Shown: positions 1 through 7,302, numbered from the stretch's first letter. The stretch is 22,623 nucleotides of DNA from DATAEY01 sp045805565 (GCA_045805565.1 JBJMKZ010000006.1:1-22623); one strand, 5' to 3'. Translations and numbers: made by a program. The notes: generated by a model not told the origin, from the letters alone.

Positions 1-5
1 AGAAC

Positions 6-392
6 GTGGACCTGACCTACCGACTGCATGGCGCGGTCAACCGACGAGACCTGGTCGGCTTCCTGTCGCTGGTCGACACCGACGTGGAGTTCACGCCTTA
101 CCAGGTCGCGATTGAGGGCGGCGAGCCTTACCGGGGCCATGGCGGCGTCCGGCACTGGTGGGCGGACGCTATCGCGGATAGCCCTGACCTCCGAGCGGAG
201 CTCGATGAGGTTCGGGACCACGGGGACGTGATCCTGGTGCATGGACGCCTTGGCGGACGGGACGCGGAGAGTGGGGTGTCCTTCGAGCGAACGCTGTGGG
301 CGGCCATCGAATGGCGCGATAAGCACGTCATCTGGTGGCACGCCTTCACAAGCGAAGCCCAGGCCCTCGAAGCGGTGGGGCTGCGCGCCTAG
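6..392 (+). CDS. SnoaL/NTF2-like domain protein, possibly 5'-partial
   Basis: A 128-residue protein with the make-up of the SnoaL-like (NTF2 superfamily) alpha+beta cone fold. It has an N-terminal helix (YRLHGAVNRRDLVGFLSLV), then D-V-E-F-T-P, a GG-x-P-Y-R-G-H-GG-V turn and a Trp-rich beta sheet (two WW pairs). Such proteins are small cyclases, isomerases or ligand-binding proteins, so the fold does not give the substrate. The GTG at 6 is the first possible start in the window, and the true start may lie upstream. The next gene encodes a second member of the same fold. Fold assignment is fairly sure; function is unknown. Confidence 0.7.
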   Translation: MDLTYRLHGAVNRRDLVGFLSLVDTDVEFTPYQVAIEGGEPYRGHGGVRHWWADAIADSPDLRAELDEVRDHGDVILVHGRLGGRDAESGVSFERTLWAAIEWRDKHVIWWHAFTSEAQALEAVGLRA

Positions 393-444
393 CTATGTGT
401 CCGGTCCCACGCTCGTACCGTGCGTGAGCACTAACCTGCCGCCC

Positions 445-894
445 GTGCCCCAGGTCGCCTCGCCCGAGATGCTGGTCGCCTTTCGAGAGGGCTTTGAGTG
501 CTGGAACCGGGGCGAGATCGACCTCATGGCCGACTCCTACGACCCCGACGCCACGGTCGATATGTCGCGGGTGCTGCCCGACGAGTCCGTCCTGCACGGC
601 GTCGAGGCGATTCGTCCGTTCTTCCACCGTCTCTGGGATGCCTGGGAGGGCGTGCGGTACGACCCCGAGGAGATCTTCGAGCTTGGCGAAGACCGCTTCC
701 TGGTTGCCACCCGAGTCTGGGGTCGAGGGCGGGCGAGCGGCATCGAGATCGACCAGAGGCAAGGCTTCCTCTACACCCTCGGTCCCAGCGGGATCGCCTC
801 GCTCGTCATGTACCCCAGCACCGAAGAAGCCTTGGCGGCAGTCGCGTCCCAAACTGGCGTGCCGGACCAGCAGCCGCCGTCCCGATCAGTCTGA
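445..894 (+). CDS. SnoaL/NTF2-like domain protein (second copy)
   Basis: About 149 residues of SnoaL-like fold: helix MLVAFREGFECWNRGEIDLM, then ADSYDPDATVDMS, an LHGVEAIRPFF segment, and beta strands ending in a TEEALAAV helix. In this superfamily the helix, the D-x-x-A/V turn and the G-x-E-x-I motif line a hydrophobic pocket. GTG codons at 397 and 424 are also in frame. I prefer GTG 445 because TAACCT (432-437) ends 7 bases before it, matching the promoter-to-start layout seen elsewhere here. It lies 52 bases after the first SnoaL-like gene on the same strand and is clearly diverged from it. Its 3' end faces the thiolase gene with 13 bases between. Function unknown. Confidence 0.75.
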   Translation: MPQVASPEMLVAFREGFECWNRGEIDLMADSYDPDATVDMSRVLPDESVLHGVEAIRPFFHRLWDAWEGVRYDPEEIFELGEDRFLVATRVWGRGRASGIEIDQRQGFLYTLGPSGIASLVMYPSTEEALAAVASQTGVPDQQPPSRSV

Positions 895-907
895 CGCGCC
901 TGCCCCG

Positions 908-2110
908 CTAGACGGCTTCGATGACCGTGGCCAGACCCTGTCCGACACCGATGCACAGGGTTGCGAGGCCGTAGCGCTCCCCCCGCTCGCGCAGCTCCCA
1001 GGCCAGCGTCCCGAGCAGGCGGGCACCTGTGGCGCCGAGGGGATGGCCGATGGCGATCGCGCCGCCGTTGACGTTGAGCTTGTCATGGGGGATGCCCAGC
1101 TCGCGCATGCAGGGCAGCACCTGGGCGGCGAACGCCTCGTTGAGCTCGACCAGCCCGATGTCGTCCATGCTCAAGCCCGCGTTGTCGAGGGCCTTGCGGC
1201 TGGCGGGAACCGGCCCGATGCCCATGAGGCCAGGGTCCACTCCGGCCCCGCCGGTGGCGACGATCCGCGCCAGCGGGCGCTTGCCCAGCGACTCGGCGGC
1301 CCGCTCGGAGGCGATCACCAGGCACGCCGCGCCGTCGTTGATCTGTGACGAGTTGCCGGCGGTGACCGAGCCCCCGTCCCGGAAGACCGGGCGCAGCTCG
1401 GCCAGCTTGTCGAGGGTGGTTTCGCGCCGCGGGCCTTCGTCGGACTCGACCAGCGTGACCTCGCCGTTGCGACGCCGCGGCACCTCGACGGCCACGATCT
1501 CACGGGCGAGGGTTCCGGCCTCCTGCGCCGCCACCGCGCGGCGGTGGGACTCCAGCGCGAAGCGGTCCTGGTCGGCGCGCGTGACTTCGTAGCGCTCGGC
1601 GACGTTCTCGGCGGTCTCGCCCATGCCCTCGGTGGAGTAGCGCTCCGCCATACGCGGGTTGACGAACCGCCAGCCGATCGTGCTGTCGGCCACCTCGGGC
1701 GCGCCCCGGGGGAAGCCGCGCTCGGGCTTGAGCTGGACGAGCGGCGCGCGCGTCATCGACTCCACGCCGCCGGCGAGGACCAGGTCGGCGTCTCCCAGCC
1801 GTACCGCGCGCGCGGCCTGGTTGACCGCCTCGAGCCCGGAGGCGCACAGCCGGTTCACGGTCACCCCGGGTACCTCGACCGGGAGACCCGCCAGCAGCGC
1901 TCCCATCCGGGCGACGTTGCGGTTGTCCTCGCCCGCCTGGTTGGCGTCGCCGAAGTAGACGTCATCCACCTGGGCGCCGTCGATGCCGTTGCGCTCCACC
2001 GCCGACGAGATCACCAGGGCGGCCAGGTCGTCGGGCCGCACGGTTGACAGCGCGCCCCCGTAGCGGCCGATCGGGGTGCGCAGCGCGTCGAGGATGAGGG
2101 CTTCGGCCAT
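908..2110 (-). CDS. Thiolase (acetyl-CoA C-acyltransferase family)
   Basis: A 400-residue thiolase, a normal length for the family. It catalyses CoA-dependent cleavage or condensation of 3-oxoacyl-CoA in the cytoplasm. The nucleophile Cys89 sits in NRLCASGLEA. The C-terminal signatures NGGAIAIGHPLGATGAR (His356) and LCIGVGQG (Cys386) complete the triad. The N-terminus EALILDALRTPIGRYGG is typical. The sequence could fit fatty-acid beta-oxidation or 3-oxoadipyl-CoA (PcaF-like) cleavage, and motifs alone do not decide. ATG 2110 was chosen because the family begins just before the ALRTPIGR motif. The gene starts 13 bases after the ftsH stop, and the TAG stop of ftsH is the first half of a TAGCAT box 10 bases before this ATG. 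It may therefore have its own promoter as well as read-through from ftsH. Confidence 0.93.
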   Translation of the reverse strand: MAEALILDALRTPIGRYGGALSTVRPDDLAALVISSAVERNGIDGAQVDDVYFGDANQAGEDNRNVARMGALLAGLPVEVPGVTVNRLCASGLEAVNQAARAVRLGDADLVLAGGVESMTRAPLVQLKPERGFPRGAPEVADSTIGWRFVNPRMAERYSTEGMGETAENVAERYEVTRADQDRFALESHRRAVAAQEAGTLAREIVAVEVPRRRNGEVTLVESDEGPRRETTLDKLAELRPVFRDGGSVTAGNSSQINDGAACLVIASERAAESLGKRPLARIVATGGAGVDPGLMGIGPVPASRKALDNAGLSMDDIGLVELNEAFAAQVLPCMRELGIPHDKLNVNGGAIAIGHPLGATGARLLGTLAWELRERGERYGLATLCIGVGQGLATVIEAV

Positions 2111-2120
2111 CGCAGCGGCG

Positions 2121-2126
2121 ATGCTA
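2121..2126 (-). promoter_or_regulatory. Putative -10 box of the thiolase gene
   Basis: TAGCAT on the minus strand ends 10 bases before the thiolase ATG and contains the ftsH stop codon TAG. The spacing matches the leaderless layout seen at many starts in this window. It is predicted from pattern only. Confidence 0.4.
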
Positions 2127-4157
2127 GCGTGCGCCGCCGGGCTCGCCCTGGCGGCGGGGGGAGACGGACACCGGCGCGCCGGTCCCGGCGCGGTCGTCCT
2201 CCCTGCGCCGGCGCTCGAAGCCGGCCACCGCATAGGCGTCCTGCTCGTCAAGCGTCTCGCGCTCGAGCAGGGCGTGAGCCAGGGCGTCCAGCCGCGAGCG
2301 GTTCTCCCGCAGGTCGTCCAGGGCACGCCGGTAGCAGTCCTCGACGATCCGGCGCACCTCGGAGTCCACAAGCTCGCGTGTGGCCTGGGACACCGCCCCG
2401 TCGCCGAAGCCCGGGAACTGCATCGCCTCGTCCTCCGGGCGCGGAAGCACCGAGATCGGGCCGACGGATTCCGACATCCCCCACCGGCCGACCATCGAGC
2501 GCGCGATCCGCGTGACCTGCTCGAGGTCCTGCTCGGCGCCGGTGGTGACGTTCCCGTACACCAGCTCCTCGGCCGCGCGGCCGCCCAGGGCGCCGGTGAT
2601 GCGGCCCCGCAGGTACGCCTCGTCATAGCCGTAGCGGTCGGTGTCCGGGGTCTGCAGGGTGACGCCCAGCGCGCGCCCGCGGGGCACGATCGACACTTTT
2701 CGCACCGGGTCGGCCCCCGGCTCCAGCATCCCGAGCAGGGCGTGGCCCGACTCGTGGTAGGCGGTGCGCTCGCGCTCCGGGCCGGAGATCGTGATCCGCC
2801 GCTCGGCCCCGAGCACCACCTTCTCCAGCGCGTCGGTGAAGTCGTCGGCCTGGACGCGGGCGTGGTCGCGCCGCGCCGCCATCAGCGCCGCCTCGTTGAC
2901 GAGGTTCTTGAGGTCGGCACCCACCATCCCGGCGGTCGCCGAGGCGACGTTGCCCAGATCTACGTCGTCGGCTAGCGGCACGTGCCGCGTGTGCACCTCG
3001 AGGATCCGCCTGCGCCCGGTCTGATCGGGCGGGTTGACGACTACTCGCCGATCGAAGCGCCCCGGCCGCAGCAACGCGGGATCCAGCACGTCCGGGCGGT
3101 TGGTGGCGGCCAGCACGATCACCCCCTCGGTGCCGGAGAAGCCGTCCATCTCGGTGAGGATCTGGTTGAGCGTCTGCTCGCGCTCGTCGTGGCCGCCGAG
3201 CGCCATCCCGCCACCCCGCTGGCGGCCGATGGCGTCGAGCTCGTCGACGAAGATGATCGCCGGCGCCGCCTCCTTGGCCTGCTGGAACAGGTCCCGCACC
3301 CGGCTGGCGCCGACCCCGACCACCATCTCGATGAACTCGGACGCCGAGAGCGAGAAGAACGGCACATCGGCCTCGCCGGCCACCGCGCGCGCCAGCAGGG
3401 TCTTGCCGGTGCCCGGCGGGCCCGTCAGCAGGACTCCCCTGGGGATGGCGCCCCCCAGCCGCCGATAGCGGTTGGGGTTGCGCAGGAAGTCCACGATCTC
3501 GACCAGCTCGTCCTCGGCCTCGTCGATTCCCGCCACGTCGTCGAAGGTGGTGCGCTGGGTGCTGGCCTCGTAGCGCTTGGCGCGCGACCGCCCGAGCCCC
3601 GCCAGCGGGCCCGCCGCCCCCGCGGCGCGCCGCATCAACGCGACGAACAGGAGCACCAGCAGGATGGTCGGACCGAACGAGACCAGCAGCGTCTCCAGCA
3701 AGGGGCGGCCGCTGTCCACCGGGTGGGCGTTGACGACGACCCTGCGCTGTATCAGCAGCTGCAGCAGGCCGTCGTCGCCGAAGGACGGACGCACCGTCTC
3801 GAAGCGGGTCGAGGTCTTTCCACTCTTGGTGGGCGGGTATCGCACCGCGTGGCGGAACGCACCCTGGATCGTGTCGCCTCGGGTCGAGACCTCCCTGACA
3901 TTGCCCTGCTCGACCTGGGCCCGGAAGACCGTGTAGGGCACGCTGAGGCGCTGGTGCTGGGGCGACACGCGTGAGCCGACGTACCAGTTGAGCGCCAGCA
4001 GGGCGACCAGGACGAGCCAGAACCAGCGCCCTCCCGGCGGGGTGAAAGCGGGCCGCCGGGCCGAGCGATCGCGATCGGACGGATCGGGCGCGCCTTCGAT
4101 CCGCCAGGGCGCGCGGTTCGGGTCCGAGCCGCGGGACGGGGTCTGCTTGTCGGCCAT
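2124..4157 (-). CDS. ftsH: ATP-dependent zinc metalloprotease FtsH
   Basis: A 677-residue membrane-anchored AAA+ protease that degrades unassembled membrane proteins and some cytosolic regulators. Visible in order: a Pro/Arg-rich cytoplasmic tail; TM1 about residues 45-60; an external domain of about 95 residues; TM2 about 156-176; Walker A GPPGTGKT (246-253); Walker B IIFVDELDA (301-309); the second region of homology with RPGRFDRR (364-371); the zinc motif HESGH (468-472); and Asp544 in TTGAEQDLEQ as probable third zinc ligand. All key residues are present. The start is uncertain: ATG 4157 is used here, but an in-frame TTG at 4175 lies 9 bases after a TAACGT box (4185-4190, minus). No clear Shine-Dalgarno precedes either. 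The gene is divergent from the small membrane protein at 4241. It may be one of several ftsH copies in the genome. Confidence 0.95.
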   Translation of the reverse strand: MADKQTPSRGSDPNRAPWRIEGAPDPSDRDRSARRPAFTPPGGRWFWLVLVALLALNWYVGSRVSPQHQRLSVPYTVFRAQVEQGNVREVSTRGDTIQGAFRHAVRYPPTKSGKTSTRFETVRPSFGDDGLLQLLIQRRVVVNAHPVDSGRPLLETLLVSFGPTILLVLLFVALMRRAAGAAGPLAGLGRSRAKRYEASTQRTTFDDVAGIDEAEDELVEIVDFLRNPNRYRRLGGAIPRGVLLTGPPGTGKTLLARAVAGEADVPFFSLSASEFIEMVVGVGASRVRDLFQQAKEAAPAIIFVDELDAIGRQRGGGMALGGHDEREQTLNQILTEMDGFSGTEGVIVLAATNRPDVLDPALLRPGRFDRRVVVNPPDQTGRRRILEVHTRHVPLADDVDLGNVASATAGMVGADLKNLVNEAALMAARRDHARVQADDFTDALEKVVLGAERRITISGPERERTAYHESGHALLGMLEPGADPVRKVSIVPRGRALGVTLQTPDTDRYGYDEAYLRGRITGALGGRAAEELVYGNVTTGAEQDLEQVTRIARSMVGRWGMSESVGPISVLPRPEDEAMQFPGFGDGAVSQATRELVDSEVRRIVEDCYRRALDDLRENRSRLDALAHALLERETLDEQDAYAVAGFERRRREDDRAGTGAPVSVSPRRQGEPGGAR

Positions 4158-4216
4158 GGACGGGCGCGGCGCCAAGGTTCCCCGACGTTAGCAACGGCAC
4201 CCGTGCCGCCGGAGCC

Positions 4217-4236
4217 GCGCCGAGTAGACTCGGCGC
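4217..4236. promoter_or_regulatory. Inverted repeat centred on a -10 box (candidate operator)
   Basis: Perfect 8-base arms (GCGCCGAG and CTCGGCGC) flank a 4-base centre, TAGA. The TAGACT hexamer at 4225-4230 sits inside the dyad and ends 10 bases before the ATG at 4241. A protein bound here would cover the core promoter, so the dyad could be an operator. It could also simply be a GC-rich chance dyad. No binding factor can be named. Confidence 0.4.
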
Positions 4237-4240
4237 CGGG

Positions 4241-4666
4241 ATGGATCTGTTCGTCCTGATCATCCTGGGCATCGTCGTGCTGCTCCTGCTCTGGATCCTG
4301 TTCCTGGGCGCCTACCACCCGCGCTCGACCAGCGATCTGCTCGACTGGCATCCGACCCGGTCGGCCGAGGTCGAGTTCCAGAACGAGCTCGACGACATCG
4401 AGCAGATGCTCGAGGCGACCAACATGCGGCGCCGAGCGAGAGGCGAGCAGGACCTCACCGAGGCCCAGGTGCAGGCCCGGGTCCGGGAGGACATGCGAGA
4501 GGCGAACGAGCGGCGGGAGCGCTACCTCGCCGACTCCGACCTTCGCCAGATGCTCGACGCCACCAACGAGCGCCGGCGCCGGCGCGGGGAGCCCGAACTC
4601 AGCGAGGCCGAGTTCCGCGCCAGGGTGCAGGCCGAGCAGGCCCGCCTCGGCCGCAGGTCCGACTGA
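4241..4666 (+). CDS. Small membrane-anchored protein with tandem charged-helix repeat
   Basis: 141 residues. An N-terminal hydrophobic segment (residues 3-23) is followed by a strongly charged, helix-rich tail predicted to be cytoplasmic. The tail holds two copies of one unit about 48 residues apart: residues about 53-83 and 101-131, both matching QML-x-ATN-x-RRR-x-RGE, then L(T/S)EA and ARV. The spacing and charge suggest paired amphipathic helices or a coiled coil. I do not recognise a family. The ATG is 10 bases after TAGACT, so the mRNA is probably leaderless. It is divergent from ftsH with 83 bases between, which may mean a membrane-related role, but that is only an inference. Confidence 0.75.
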   Translation: MDLFVLIILGIVVLLLLWILFLGAYHPRSTSDLLDWHPTRSAEVEFQNELDDIEQMLEATNMRRRARGEQDLTEAQVQARVREDMREANERRERYLADSDLRQMLDATNERRRRRGEPELSEAEFRARVQAEQARLGRRSD

Positions 4667-4696
4667 GCGCCGCGGCCGGAGCACTGCACTGCGGGC

Positions 4697-4702
4697 TAGC
4701 CT
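4697..4702 (+). promoter_or_regulatory. Putative -10 box (leaderless)
   Basis: TAGCCT ends 9 bases before the ATG at 4712. It supports that start and a transcript separate from the upstream gene. Confidence 0.4.
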
Positions 4703-4711
4703 CCGGCCCCC

Positions 4712-5233
4712 ATGGCGCGCGTGCTGATCGTCGGCTGCGGCTGCCGCGGGCGGGCGCTGGCGCGCCAGCTCGTGCGCGACGGCCATGCGGTGCGGGGGAC
4801 CACCCGCGACCGCGCCCGTACGCCCGACATCGCGTCGAGCGGCGCCGAGCCGTGGGTCGGCGACCCGGCGCGGCTGGCGACGCTGTCGCGCGCGCTCGAC
4901 GCGGTGACGGTCGTCTGCTGGCTGCTGGCCAGTGCCCGCGGCGATCGCGGTCAGGTCGCGGCGCTCCACCGGGAGCGGCTGCGCTCCTACCTGCACGAGA
5001 TGGTGGACACGACCGTGCGCGGGTTCGTCTACGAGGCGGTCGGAACCGTCGCACCCGGAGCTCTAGCGTCCGGGCGCGTGATCGTCGAAGAGGCGAGCGG
5101 CACCTGGGAGCTCCCGGTGGCCATGCTCGACGCCGACCCCAGCGACACACCGGACTGGCTTGCCGCCGCCCACGACTCGGTGACGGCGCTGCTCGCGGAT
5201 CGCCGTCCCGGGGCCGCACCGGGCTTGGGCTAG
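4712..5233 (+). CDS. Short NAD(P)-binding Rossmann-fold protein
   Basis: 173 residues. The N-terminus VLIVGCGCRGRALARQLVRDG is a dinucleotide-binding beta-alpha-beta with G8-x-G10-x-x-G13, followed by the strand and basic residues GTTRDR that often favour NADP. It resembles the N-terminal half of extended SDR or NAD-dependent epimerases. It is far shorter than those enzymes and has no Tyr-x-x-x-Lys motif, so catalysis in the usual SDR way is unlikely. It may be a sensor or a degenerate enzyme. The start is supported by a TAGCCT box 9 bases upstream. Its stop lies 55 bases before the sulfurtransferase start. Substrate unknown. Confidence 0.75.
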   Translation: MARVLIVGCGCRGRALARQLVRDGHAVRGTTRDRARTPDIASSGAEPWVGDPARLATLSRALDAVTVVCWLLASARGDRGQVAALHRERLRSYLHEMVDTTVRGFVYEAVGTVAPGALASGRVIVEEASGTWELPVAMLDADPSDTPDWLAAAHDSVTALLADRRPGAAPGLG

Positions 5234-5280
5234 ACTCGATCCAAGTCGAAAGGCAGCAAATCCGACCCGGTTTTAGGAGG
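5231..5280 (+). promoter_or_regulatory. Promoter and strong ribosome binding site of the sulfurtransferase gene
   Basis: TAGACT (5231-5236) is a likely -10 box. AGGAGG (5275-5280) is a full Shine-Dalgarno sequence 8 bases before the GTG at 5289. This is the clearest leadered gene in the window, with a 5' UTR of about 45 bases, unlike its neighbours. Confidence 0.55.
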
Positions 5281-5288
5281 GCGATTCC

Positions 5289-6131
5289 GTGGCTGACTAC
5301 GCGAAGGACGTGCTCGTCGAGACCCAGTGGCTGGAGGACCATCTCGACGACGACTCGATCCGCATCGTGGAGGTGGACGAGAACCCGGCGCTCTACGCCG
5401 AGGCGCACATCCCGGGCGCGATCGGCTTCGATTGGAAGAAGGACCTCCAGGACCAGGTCAAGCGCGACTTCCTAAGCCCCCAGGCGTTCGGCGAGCTGTT
5501 GGGGAGTCGCGGCATCTCCAACGACCACCAGATCGTCCTCTACGGCGATCGCAACAACTGGTTCGCCGCCTACACCTATTGGTACCTCCGCTACCACGGC
5601 CACGACAACATCAGGCTGCTCAACGGGCCGCGCGAGAAGTGGATCGGGGAGGGCCGCGCCACCACCACCGAGGTACCCCAGCTCGAGCCCGCGAGCTTCG
5701 ACGCCCAGTCCGGGGACGAGTCGATCCGGGCCAGGCGTGACGAGGTGCTCGAGTCGCTTGGCTCCGCCACCAAGCTCGTGGACGTCCGCTCGCCGCAGGA
5801 GTACTCGGGCGAGCTGATCGCCATGCCCGGGTACGAACAGGAGGGCGCCCAGCGAGCCGGCCACATCCCCGACGCGGCCTCGATTCCCTGGGCCCAGGCG
5901 GTCAACGAGGACGGCACCTTCAAGTCGGCCGACGAGCTGCGCGAGCTCTACGGCGGCAAGGGCGTCCTCGACGGCGAGCCGATCATCGCCTACTGCCGTA
6001 TCGGTGAGCGCTCGGCCCACACCTGGTTCGTGCTCCACGAGCTGCTCGGGCGCGACGACGTCAAGAACTACGACGGGTCGTGGACCGAGTGGGGGAACAT
6101 GGTGGACGTCCCGATCGAGAAGAACGTCTAG
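5289..6131 (+). CDS. Thiosulfate sulfurtransferase (two-domain rhodanese, CysA type)
   Basis: 280 residues with two rhodanese domains. Residues about 10-125 form a non-catalytic domain in which the active-site loop reads LYGDRNNWFAAY, with no Cys. Residues about 150-275 carry Cys236 in the loop YCRIGERSAHTW, the CRxGxR-type loop expected for thiosulfate as sulfur donor. The enzyme moves sulfane sulfur to cyanide or to a thiol acceptor in the cytoplasm. The signature VDVRSPQEYSGE precedes the second domain. The GTG start is fixed by an AGGAGG sequence 8 bases upstream. The actinobacterial name CysA/SseA applies to close relatives, but I cannot tell which orthologue this is. It converges on the Nudix gene with 27 bases between. 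Confidence 0.93.
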   Translation: MADYAKDVLVETQWLEDHLDDDSIRIVEVDENPALYAEAHIPGAIGFDWKKDLQDQVKRDFLSPQAFGELLGSRGISNDHQIVLYGDRNNWFAAYTYWYLRYHGHDNIRLLNGPREKWIGEGRATTTEVPQLEPASFDAQSGDESIRARRDEVLESLGSATKLVDVRSPQEYSGELIAMPGYEQEGAQRAGHIPDAASIPWAQAVNEDGTFKSADELRELYGGKGVLDGEPIIAYCRIGERSAHTWFVLHELLGRDDVKNYDGSWTEWGNMVDVPIEKNV

Positions 6132-6158
6132 ACGTCCCGGGGGCAGTCCCGCTGCGCG

Positions 6159-6743
6159 TCAGCGCGCCCCGTCCTCGAGCAGGGGCGCCAGCCGCTCGAA
6201 CAGGTCAGCCAGGATCCGCGCCGTGGCGCCCCAGATGAGATGGCCCTCGGCCTCGTAGACGTCGGTGCGGAACGGCACCCCGCGGCGGATCAGCCGCTTG
6301 CGTGAGTGCCCGGCCAGCAGCCGCGGCAGCGGCAGCTCGAGCACCTCGGCGACCTCGGTGGCGCTCGGCGACCACCGGTGGCCGGGCTCGATGGTTCCCA
6401 CGAACGGGTAGATCGCGTAGTTGGTGACCACCGTCGGGGTCGGCGTCAGGGCGCCGGCCAACCGCACTGCCTCGCGAGGCAGGCCGATCTCCTCCTCGGT
6501 CTCGCGCAGGGCGGTCTCCCGCAGGTCCTCCTCGTCGACGTCCTGGCGGCCGCCGGGGAACGAGATCTCGCCCGCGTGTCGGCGCAGGTCGCTCCGCCTT
6601 CGGGTGAACACCGCGTGCAACTCGCCCTCGAGCTCGTACAGCGCGACCAGAACCGCGGCGTCGATCCGGCCGCGCACGTCGAGCGTCGCCGCCTCCTGCT
6701 CCGAGAGCAGCAGCGGCCGCAGCTGCTCGGCCAGGGACGGCAT
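6159..6743 (-). CDS. Nudix hydrolase, CoA pyrophosphatase type (NudL-like)
   Basis: 194 residues. The Nudix box spans about residues 64-88 (GGRQDVDE, then TALRETEEEIGL), with Glu81, Glu84 and Glu85 positioned to bind Mg2+. The preceding ISFPGGR segment and the spacing of the box match the CoA-diphosphatase subgroup (NudL, NUDT7), which cuts CoA or oxidised CoA to 4'-phosphopantetheine and 3',5'-ADP. The C-terminal half includes YPFVGTIEPG and VYEAEGHLIWGATARIL, also typical of that subgroup. The ATG at 6743 is 24 bases from the divergent nicotinamidase ATG and shares a symmetric promoter with it. Subfamily is likely; substrate is not proven by sequence. Confidence 0.88.
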   Translation of the reverse strand: MPSLAEQLRPLLLSEQEAATLDVRGRIDAAVLVALYELEGELHAVFTRRRSDLRRHAGEISFPGGRQDVDEEDLRETALRETEEEIGLPREAVRLAGALTPTPTVVTNYAIYPFVGTIEPGHRWSPSATEVAEVLELPLPRLLAGHSRKRLIRRGVPFRTDVYEAEGHLIWGATARILADLFERLAPLLEDGAR

Positions 6744-6770
6744 TTCGCCGGACTATAGTCGCGCGAAATG
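6741..6770. promoter_or_regulatory. Symmetric bidirectional leaderless promoter
   Basis: The 30 bases from one start codon to the other form a palindrome broken only by one central pair of mismatches per arm. Its core, GACTATAGTC (6751-6760), is perfectly self-complementary. It gives a TATAGT -10 box on each strand (6754-6759 plus, 6752-6757 minus), each ending 8 bases before its ATG. Both mRNAs should therefore begin at or within a few bases of the start codon. Opposing RNA polymerases could not use the site at the same time, so the two genes may be expressed in competition. Confidence 0.6.
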
Positions 6771-7301
6771 CCTGCGCTGATCATCGTCGACGTGCAGAAC
6801 GACTTCTGCCCCGGCGGGGCGCTCGCGGTCGAGCGCGGGGACGAGGTGGTCGAGGTCCTCAACCGCATGGCGGCTGATTACGACGTCGTCGTGGCCACCC
6901 GCGACTGGCACCCCGACCATCACCACTCCTTCGCGCCGCACGGCGGCCCGTGGCCGGTCCACTGCGTGCAGGGCAGCCAGGGGGCCGAGCTTCATCCGCA
7001 GCTCGACCGCGACCGCCTCCAGCGCGTGTTCGACGCCGGCTACGCGCGCGAGGCGGAGGGCTTCGACAAGTTCGAGGACACCGATCTCGAACCGTTCCTG
7101 CGCGACCGTGGCGTGGACGAGGTCCACGTCGGGGGGTTGGCTCTCGATTACTGCGTCAAGCACACCGCGCTGGGAGCGCGCAAGCGCGGCTTCGACACCG
7201 TCGTGCACCTCGACGCCACCCGGGCGGTCAACGTCGACCCGGGCGACGACCAGCGGACTATCGACGAGCTGCGCGAAGCCGGCGTCGAGGTCGTGGGCTG
7301 A
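6768..7301 (+). CDS. Nicotinamidase-like cysteine hydrolase (isochorismatase fold)
   Basis: 177 residues with the PncA layout: Asp8 in IIVDVQNDFCPGGAL, metal ligands Asp46 and His48 in TRDWHPDHHHSF plus His65, and the nucleophile Cys129 in GGLALDYCVKHTAL. Nicotinamidases convert nicotinamide to nicotinic acid for NAD salvage. One feature is odd. The third catalytic residue, a Lys usually found in a V-x-x-K-G motif, aligns with Ala90 in VFDAGYAREAEGF, and the usual S-G-F that follows reads D-K-F. The enzyme may be altered, may use another residue, or may act on another amide. The start is set by the TATAGT box 8 bases upstream. It is divergent from the CoA Nudix gene, so both may serve cofactor turnover. 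Confidence 0.85.
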   Translation: MPALIIVDVQNDFCPGGALAVERGDEVVEVLNRMAADYDVVVATRDWHPDHHHSFAPHGGPWPVHCVQGSQGAELHPQLDRDRLQRVFDAGYAREAEGFDKFEDTDLEPFLRDRGVDEVHVGGLALDYCVKHTALGARKRGFDTVVHLDATRAVNVDPGDDQRTIDELREAGVEVVG

Positions 7302-7302
7302 C

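Noticed and set aside
494..1348. 284-residue plus-strand frame across SnoaL-2 and the thiolase
   Set aside because: Antisense to the thiolase active-site region; no coding motifs.
2623..4272. 549-residue minus-strand frame over ftsH
   Set aside because: Out of frame with FtsH and made of Arg/Gly/Ala-rich shadow sequence.
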